The translations under genes were made by a program, and so were the position numbers. Below are positions 58,829-64,000 of a DNA stretch of 64,000 bases, piece after piece. Position 1 is the first letter of the stretch, and each line of letters begins with the position of its first letter. The stretch comes from Perlucidibaca sp. Its GTDB lineage: Bacteria; Pseudomonadota; Gammaproteobacteria; Pseudomonadales; Moraxellaceae. The stretch lies in the NCBI GenBank assembly GCA_023265995.1, contig JAHFSA010000002.1, positions 322,814 through 386,813 on the forward strand, in the 5' to 3' direction. The notes beneath the pieces are model-generated. The model had not been told where the DNA came from. It did no database searches and saw only the letters and a list, made by a program, of their open reading frames with translations.

Positions 58829-59595
58829 GCGGAGGCTCCCAGCACGGCGCGGACGCGATCCAGATCTTCCTGGGTGTCGACACCCGGCGGCAGCGCCACG
58901 GCGGCGACATCGACATGAATCCTGACGCCGTGATGGAGCGCGCGCAGCTGCTCCAGCGCCTCGACCTGCTCGATCAGGGCAGGCGGCCAGGACACGTAGT
59001 CATGCAGGAAGCCGACGCGATAGGCATAGATGCCGAGGTGGCGCAGATACAGCGACAGCGCCTCGGGCGGCAGCTCATCGCGCGTGCGCGCGAAGGCATC
59101 ACGCGCCCAGGGCATGGGCGCGCGGCTGAAATAGAGGGCGTGATTGTCGACATCGCGCACCAGCTTGACGATGTTGGGATTGAAGAGCTGGGCGGCATCG
59201 TGCAGCGGCTCGGCCAGCGTGGCGATGCCGGCGCTCTCGGCCTGCTTCAGGTTGTCGGCGACCTGGTTGATGACCGACGGGGGAATCAGCGGCTCGTCAC
59301 CCTGGACATTGACCACGATGTCATCGTCGGCCCAGCCGAAATGGGCGGCCACTTCCTGCAGACGGTCGGTGCCGGACGGATGATCGTTGCGCGTCATCAC
59401 CACCGGCGCGCCGAGCTCGCGCAGCACGGCTTCGATGCGGGCGTCGTCGGTGGCCACCACGACCTCACTGGCGGCACTCTGCAGCGCACGCTCGTAGACG
59501 TGCACGACCATGGGCTTGCCACAGATGTCGAGCAGCGGCTTGCCAGGTAGGCGGCTGGAACCGAAACGGGCGGGGATGACGACACGGAAGCTCAT
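58825..59595 (-). CDS. kdsB: CMP-Kdo synthetase
   Basis: Activates Kdo for lipopolysaccharide inner core. The 256 residues start [20 protein letters not shown] and have DDARIEAV near 50, [11 protein letters not shown] near 98-108 and [16 protein letters not shown] near 148-163. ATG 59595 is chosen by homology. Confidence 0.96.
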   Translation of the reverse strand: MSFRVVIPARFGSSRLPGKPLLDICGKPMVVHVYERALQSAASEVVVATDDARIEAVLRELGAPVVMTRNDHPSGTDRLQEVAAHFGWADDDIVVNVQGDEPLIPPSVINQVADNLKQAESAGIATLAEPLHDAAQLFNPNIVKLVRDVDNHALYFSRAPMPWARDAFARTRDELPPEALSLYLRHLGIYAYRVGFLHDYVSWPPALIEQVEALEQLRALHHGVRIHVDVAAVALPPGVDTQEDLDRVRAVLGASA

Positions 59596-59626
59596 GCAGC
59601 GGACTCCTTGCGACGGATCGGGCAGG

Positions 59627-59827
59627 TCATTTGCCGCGGCTGGGCGGCAGGGTTTCATCCAGCGTCAGGCGGCGGGCCTCGCCTTCCAGCATGACCGGAA
59701 TGTCATCGCGGACAGGAAAGGCCAGCGCATCGGCGCGGCAGATCAGTTCGGAGGCAGCGGCATCGTACTGCAGCGGGCCTTTGCAGAGCGGGCAAGCCAG
59801 GATGGCGAGCAGCTTCTTGTCAAGCAT
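59627..59827 (-). CDS. ycaR: Trm112-like protein YcaR
   Basis: A 66-residue protein of the Trm112/UPF0434 family, [19 protein letters not shown] with CPLC, always next to lpxK and kdsB. GGAG precedes ATG 59827, which overlaps the lpxK stop by eight bases. Role unclear. Confidence 0.9.
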   Translation of the reverse strand: MLDKKLLAILACPLCKGPLQYDAAASELICRADALAFPVRDDIPVMLEGEARRLTLDETLPPSRGK

Positions 59828-60818
59828 GGGGGGATCTCCAGGTGGCCAGGCGCGTGAGCAGCGCCTGCCAGAAACTTTCCGGCAGCATAGCCTGAACCGG
59901 AACAAACCAGGTATTCGCCGGCGCCAGGCCGGCACATTTGACGGCATCCTTCTCGGTCATCACCAGCGGCAGCGGCGGTGTGAACTCGAGGTCACCGGCA
60001 CTATAGGCGTGATGGTCGGGGAAGGCATGCGGCAGCGGCTGGTAGCCGAGGCGTTCGAGCAGCGCGAAGAAGCGCGGCGGATGGCCTATGCCGGCAACGG
60101 CATGGACCGGACCCGGTGCCGGCGGCTGCGCGCCCTCGCCGGCCGCGGTGACCGGCAGCCAGGGTGCGGCGGCCAGTGTCATGGTGACGCCGGCCTCAGG
60201 GCGCGGCGAGCGCGCCAGCCAGTCACCGTTGATGACGCAGAAATCGACGCTGGCCAGACGTGACGGCGGCTCGCGCAGGGGGCCGGCCGGCAGCGGCAGA
60301 CCGGAGCCGAGGCCGCGCTGGCCGTCGATCACGGCGATCTCGATGTCACGCGCCAGGGCGTAGTGCTGCAGACCGTCATCGCAGACCACCAGGTTGCAGT
60401 CGCTGCCCGCGAGCAGATGACGCACGCCACGCGCACGCAGGGGATCGACCACCACCGGCACACCGCTGCGGCGGGCCAGCAGCAAGGGCTCGTCACCGAC
60501 CACCGAGGCCGGCGAGGCGGCATCGACCCGGGCCGGATAGTCAGCCTGGCCACCATAGCCACGACTGACGATGCCCGGACGCCAGCCGGCGGCACGCAGG
60601 CGCTCGACCAGCGCCAGCGCCAGCGGTGTCTTGCCGGTGCCGCCGACGGTGATGTTGCCGATGACGATGACCGGGACAGGCGCGCGCCAGGCGCTCAGCC
60701 AGCCACGGGCATAGGCCAGGCGGCGGACGGCGCTGATGGCGCGGAACAGCCAGCCCAGCGGCAGCAGCAGCGGGAATGGCCACTTGCCGTCATGCCAGCG
60801 TTCAGTCCGGCTGGACAT
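59820..60818 (-). CDS. lpxK: Tetraacyldisaccharide 4'-kinase
   Basis: Phosphorylates lipid A disaccharide to lipid IVA at the inner membrane. The 332 residues have an N-terminal hydrophobic segment, the P-loop [14 protein letters not shown] near 52-65, [12 protein letters not shown] and [15 protein letters not shown] near 150. The only in-frame ATG giving this start is 60818, 17 bases inside msbA, with GAGG nine bases upstream. Confidence 0.95.
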   Translation of the reverse strand: MSSRTERWHDGKWPFPLLLPLGWLFRAISAVRRLAYARGWLSAWRAPVPVIVIGNITVGGTGKTPLALALVERLRAAGWRPGIVSRGYGGQADYPARVDAASPASVVGDEPLLLARRSGVPVVVDPLRARGVRHLLAGSDCNLVVCDDGLQHYALARDIEIAVIDGQRGLGSGLPLPAGPLREPPSRLASVDFCVINGDWLARSPRPEAGVTMTLAAAPWLPVTAAGEGAQPPAPGPVHAVAGIGHPPRFFALLERLGYQPLPHAFPDHHAYSAGDLEFTPPLPLVMTEKDAVKCAGLAPANTWFVPVQAMLPESFWQALLTRLATWRSPHA

Positions 60819-62562
60819 CCGCCACATCCTCGAAGTTGCGGCTGTGCAGCTGGGCATAGACCGTGCCCAGCGCCAGCAGTTCGGCATGCGTGCCCTGCTC
60901 GACGATGCGGCCGTGATCCATGACCACGATCCAGTCGGCCTTCTCGATGGTCGACAGACGGTGGGCGATGACCAGGGTCGTGCGACCTTCCATGACACGC
61001 TCCAGCGCGGCCTGGATGTAGAACTCCGACTCGTTGTCGAGGGCGCTGGTGGCCTCGTCGAGAATGAGGATGGGGGCATCCTTGATGAGGGCGCGGGCAA
61101 TGGCCAGACGCTGGCGCTGGCCACCGGACAGCAGCATGCCGTCCTGACCGATGCGGGTGTCGTAGCCCTGTGGCAGCGCCGAGATGAAGTCGTCGGCATA
61201 GGCCAGGCGCGCCGCCTCCACCACGGCCTCGCGCGGGCGGTCGCGGAAGGCGCCATAGGCGATGTTGTTGACCACGGTATCGGCGAACAGGACGACCTTC
61301 TGGCCGACCGCGGCGATCTGCTGGCGCAGCGCGCCGAGCGGATAGTCCTGGATGGGATGGCCGTCGATGAGGATCTCGCCGTGCTGCGCGTCATAGAAGC
61401 GCGGCAGCAGATTGACCAGAGTGGTCTTGCCCGAGCCCGAGGGACCGACGATGGCGACGGTCTGACCCGGCTTCACGTGCAGCGAGAAATCCTTGAGCAC
61501 ATCCTGATCGGGGTTGTAGCCGAAACGGATGTTGCGGAACTCGATCTCGCCCTGGAGGCGGCCGATCTGGCGCGTGCCGCCGGCCGGCTCGGCCGGTTCG
61601 TCGAGCACCTCGAACACCGACTGCGCCGCGGAAATTCCGCGCTGCAGCTTTTCATTGACCTCGGTCAGCGACTTGATCGGCTTGGCGAGCAGGCCGGCGG
61701 CGGTGATGTAGGCGACGAACTCGCCCGGCGACGTGCCGCCCATGACATCCGGGCGCAGGGCGATCCAGATCACCGCGGACATGGCGACCGACATCAGCAG
61801 CTGCACCAGCGGCGTGTTGATGCCGCTGGTCACCACCATCTTCATGCCCTGCTTGAGGCTTTCCAGCGAAGCGCGCTCGAAGCGGTCGCGCTCGTAGCGC
61901 TCGCCACCATAGGTCTTGACCACCTGGTAGCCGTTGATGGTCTCGTTGGCGATGTGGTTGACGTCGCCCATGGCGTTCTGGATGCGGATGGCGAGCTTGC
62001 GCAGGCGCTTGCTGGCCAGACGCACGAGCAGCGCCGCGAACGGGCCGACGATGAAGAGCAGCATCGACAGGCGCCAGTTGGTGTAGAGCAGATAGCCGAA
62101 GAGACCGATGACGATGGCGCCTTCGCGCACGATGGTCTTGAGCGCTTCCGACGCCGCCGCGGTGACCTGCTCGACGTTGTAGAGCAGCTTGGCGGCGATG
62201 TGGCCGGGCGAGTTGTCGTGGTAGTAGCGCGCCGGCAGCACCAGCAGCTTGTCGAACAGGTCCATGCGCAGGGCATAGACGACATTGCGCGACACCATGG
62301 ACATGTAATAGCCGCCCATGAAGCTGGTCACGCCACGCACGAAGAAGAGCACGATGATCAGCACCGGAAACATGTTCTTGGCGCTTTGATCCTGATCCTG
62401 GATGGCGGTGATGATGAACTTGAGCAACTGCGCCGCCGCCCACTCGGTCTGGGCATTGGCCACGAAGCCGACCACGGCCAGGGCGAACAGCTTCCAGTAG
62501 CGACGGGTGTAGCCGAGCAGACGCTTGTAGGACGTCCAGCTGTCAATCGGAGAGGCAGTCAT
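60802..62562 (-). CDS. msbA: Lipid A flippase ABC transporter MsbA
   Basis: Flips core-lipid A across the inner membrane. The 586 residues comprise six helices in the first 330, then Walker A GPSGSGKTT near 380-388, LSGGQRQR and ILILDEATSALD. The position before lpxK distinguishes it from the paralogue at 27548. ATG 62562 starts MTASPIDSWTSYKRLLGY. Confidence 0.95.
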   Translation of the reverse strand: MTASPIDSWTSYKRLLGYTRRYWKLFALAVVGFVANAQTEWAAAQLLKFIITAIQDQDQSAKNMFPVLIIVLFFVRGVTSFMGGYYMSMVSRNVVYALRMDLFDKLLVLPARYYHDNSPGHIAAKLLYNVEQVTAAASEALKTIVREGAIVIGLFGYLLYTNWRLSMLLFIVGPFAALLVRLASKRLRKLAIRIQNAMGDVNHIANETINGYQVVKTYGGERYERDRFERASLESLKQGMKMVVTSGINTPLVQLLMSVAMSAVIWIALRPDVMGGTSPGEFVAYITAAGLLAKPIKSLTEVNEKLQRGISAAQSVFEVLDEPAEPAGGTRQIGRLQGEIEFRNIRFGYNPDQDVLKDFSLHVKPGQTVAIVGPSGSGKTTLVNLLPRFYDAQHGEILIDGHPIQDYPLGALRQQIAAVGQKVVLFADTVVNNIAYGAFRDRPREAVVEAARLAYADDFISALPQGYDTRIGQDGMLLSGGQRQRLAIARALIKDAPILILDEATSALDNESEFYIQAALERVMEGRTTLVIAHRLSTIEKADWIVVMDHGRIVEQGTHAELLALGTVYAQLHSRNFEDVADVQPD

Positions 62563-62576
62563 GGGAAGACCTTGAT

Positions 62577-63002
62577 TCAGTGGGGTTTGGCAGAGGCATC
62601 ACGCGTGCCTATGCCGAGATTGCGGAAGCCGAGCTGCCCGGCAAGATCCATGACCGTGACCACAGCCTGATGCGGCGCCATGCCATCGGCGGAAATGATG
62701 AAGGGCATGTCGCGCTTGCCGGCGGTGGAGGAGACGATGGCCTCGCGCAGCACGGCAGCATCCTTGCCGGCCAGCGGCTTGCCGTTGACGGCGTACTGGC
62801 CGCGCGCATCCACCGACACTTCAATGGCCTTGGCCTTGCCGGCGACCATCGCGGCATCGGCCTTGGGCAGCTGGATCTGCAGCTTGCCGGTCTTGCTGAA
62901 GGTGGTCGACAGCATGAAGAAGATGATCAGGAAGAGCAGGCAGTCAATCAGCGGCGTGAGATTGAGCTCTAGCGGATCCTGGGCCGGGCGCTTGAATTTC
63001 AC
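62577..63002 (-). CDS. exbD: ExbD/TolR family protein
   Basis: A 141-residue protein with one N-terminal helix (LTPLIDCLLFLIIFFML, residues 16-32, with the conserved Asp20) and a periplasmic domain. With exbB it forms a proton-driven energiser. In this chromosomal position (exbB-exbD-msbA-lpxK) its partner is not clearly TonB. ATG 63002 overlaps exbB by four bases. Confidence 0.92.
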   Translation of the reverse strand: MKFKRPAQDPLELNLTPLIDCLLFLIIFFMLSTTFSKTGKLQIQLPKADAAMVAGKAKAIEVSVDARGQYAVNGKPLAGKDAAVLREAIVSSTAGKRDMPFIISADGMAPHQAVVTVMDLAGQLGFRNLGIGTRDASAKPH

Positions 63003-63631
63003 GCACCCTCCTCGCGGATGTCGACTTCGCGATCGCCATGCAGCATGTCGACCAGCTTGACCGCCTGCTGCTCCATGCGCACGGTCAGGGTGATGATGTG
63101 GCGCAGGTAGTAGCGGTGCATGATCATGGCCGGGATGGCCACGAAAATACCGCCGGCAGTGGTCACCAGCGCCTTGGAGATGCCGCCGGCCAGCGCCGTG
63201 GGATCGCCGAGGCCGCCCGAGGACGCCACCAGGAAGGCATCGATGATGCCGATGACCGTGCCGAGCAGGCCGAGCAGCGGCGAGATCAGCGCAATGGTGC
63301 CGAGCAGCGACAGGTAGCGCTCGAGCTCGTGGATGACGACAGAGGCGGCATCCTCGATGCTTTCCTTCATGATGGCGCGGCCATGACGGGCATTGATGAG
63401 GCCGGCCGCCAGCAGCGTGCCCAGCGGCGAACCATCTTTCAGACGACGGAGCGCATCGCCCTGGAGCTCGCCGGCCTGGAGCTGGGTCCAGACATCAGCC
63501 AGCAGATGCGGCGGCGCCACCCGGCGACTGCGCAAGGTCCAGGCGCGCTCGAGAATGATGGCCAGTGCCAGTGTCGAGGCCAGCAGCAAAGGCAGCATCA
63601 ACCAGCCGCCAGATTTCACCATCTCCCACAC
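62999..63631 (-). CDS. exbB: MotA/TolQ/ExbB proton channel protein
   Basis: A 210-residue membrane protein with three helices: one near 8-28 and two near 115-135 and 155-180, the latter containing LLGLLGTVIGII and ISKALVTTAGGIFVAIPA. The best start is GTG 63631, with AGGAG eight bases upstream. The ATG three codons later is the alternative. It is read with exbD. Confidence 0.9.
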   Translation of the reverse strand: MWEMVKSGGWLMLPLLLASTLALAIILERAWTLRSRRVAPPHLLADVWTQLQAGELQGDALRRLKDGSPLGTLLAAGLINARHGRAIMKESIEDAASVVIHELERYLSLLGTIALISPLLGLLGTVIGIIDAFLVASSGGLGDPTALAGGISKALVTTAGGIFVAIPAMIMHRYYLRHIITLTVRMEQQAVKLVDMLHGDREVDIREEGA

Positions 63632-63662
63632 GGGCAATACTCCTCTCACTTTGGCCGCTACT

Positions 63663-64000
63663 CTACGGGAACGCCGGCAGAGCGCCAAGCATTGACAGGG
63701 CCTCGGAGCCTGACCGGTCGGCCGAGCTGACAGGAAACAGCCAATAATGGTCCTGTTCCAGTCGCCAGCGCCTGACCACGGGCCATTTTCCGGCCGAGAC
63801 GAAGTCATAGCGCAGGGCGCCGGTCTCGTCGCTGCGCCAGCCAGGCACGCCCATGCCGGCCAGTCGGCGCAGCACGGAAGGCGACGGATGCCGGTAGCGA
63901 TTGCGATAGCCGACAGAGGCAATGGCCTCGCGCGGCCTGACCGCGCGCAGAAAGGCCGGCGTGCTCGATGTCCTGCTGCCGTGATGCCCGAGCACCAGCA
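63663..64000 (-). CDS. comEC: DNA-uptake channel protein ComEC/Rec2, C-terminal fragment
   Basis: The last 112 codons of a competence protein ComEC/Rec2, continuing past the window end. LGHHGSRTSS is the metal-binding motif of its beta-lactamase-like domain; ASVGYRNRYRHPSP is typical of the segment that follows. The position upstream of exbB-exbD is as in P. aeruginosa. The N-terminal domain and membrane part are outside the window. Confidence 0.88.
   Translation of the reverse strand, partial: LVLGHHGSRTSSTPAFLRAVRPREAIASVGYRNRYRHPSPSVLRRLAGMGVPGWRSDETGALRYDFVSAGKWPVVRRWRLEQDHYWLFPVSSADRSGSEALSMLGALPAFP

Overview
The window reads as chromosomal DNA of a high-G+C gammaproteobacterium related to Pseudomonadales. 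From memory of the Pseudomonas aeruginosa map, the second half is nearly collinear with the block TetR / etfBA / tatD / holB / tmk / mltG / pabC / fabF / acpP / fabG / fabD / plsX / rpmF / yceD / sppA / HAD / rluC, rne, murB / LMW-PTP / kdsB / ycaR / lpxK / msbA / exbD / exbB / comEC. The first half has yihY-wrbA-DUF2069-hda-perM-purMN and dcd-apbC-metG, also seen in that group. A wax ester synthase/DGAT next to a long-chain acyl-CoA synthetase, and an acyl-CoA desaturase/ferredoxin-reductase pair, give it an Acinetobacter/Moraxellaceae or marine-oligotroph flavour. I do not assign a species.

Layout. 1-4331 (-): a large single-chain Type ISP restriction-modification enzyme (Mrr-like nuclease, DEAH helicase, N6-adenine methylase). 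It is cut by the window edge and carries 24 copies of a pentanucleotide repeat inside its open frame; its G+C is visibly lower than the rest. 4584-13934: housekeeping genes (class I fumarase, YihY, WrbA, Hda, PerM, PurM, PurN) with a long inverted repeat at 8551-8668. 14080-20090: a less conserved stretch with a duplicated membrane protein, dcd and apbC (whose stop codon lies in a 14-bp tandem repeat), an orphan glycosyltransferase, and a two-gene lipoprotein/secreted-protein operon of unknown function. 20160-35000: metG, an esterase, yjdM, a ModE-like regulator, acyl-CoA synthetase plus wax ester synthase, a 52-aa small protein, an ABC exporter, a MocR regulator with a palindromic operator facing a DUF2917-phzF pair, a YgjP-type protein and the desaturase electron-transfer pair. 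35081-37610: etfBA and a TetR regulator with its operator. 37665-50029: one long minus-strand series running from rluC through fatty-acid synthesis genes to tatD, with many start/stop overlaps. 50060-53676: RNase E with a leader of about 0.55 kb and a low-complexity tail. 53701-57215: pqiA(split)-pqiB-pqiC. 57262-64000: cell-envelope genes murB, LMW phosphatase, kdsB, ycaR, lpxK, msbA, exbD, exbB and the C-terminus of comEC.

How the genes work together. Most of the window serves lipid and envelope biology. plsX-fabD-fabG-acpP-fabF make acyl chains. kdsB-lpxK-msbA build and flip lipid A-Kdo precursors. PqiABC moves lipids across the envelope. The desaturase pair, acyl-CoA synthetase, wax ester synthase and ETF handle acyl-CoA modification, storage and oxidation. 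The most unusual item is the repeat tract in the Type ISP gene, which has the form of a phase-variation switch. No tRNA, rRNA, CRISPR array, insertion sequence or prophage was seen.
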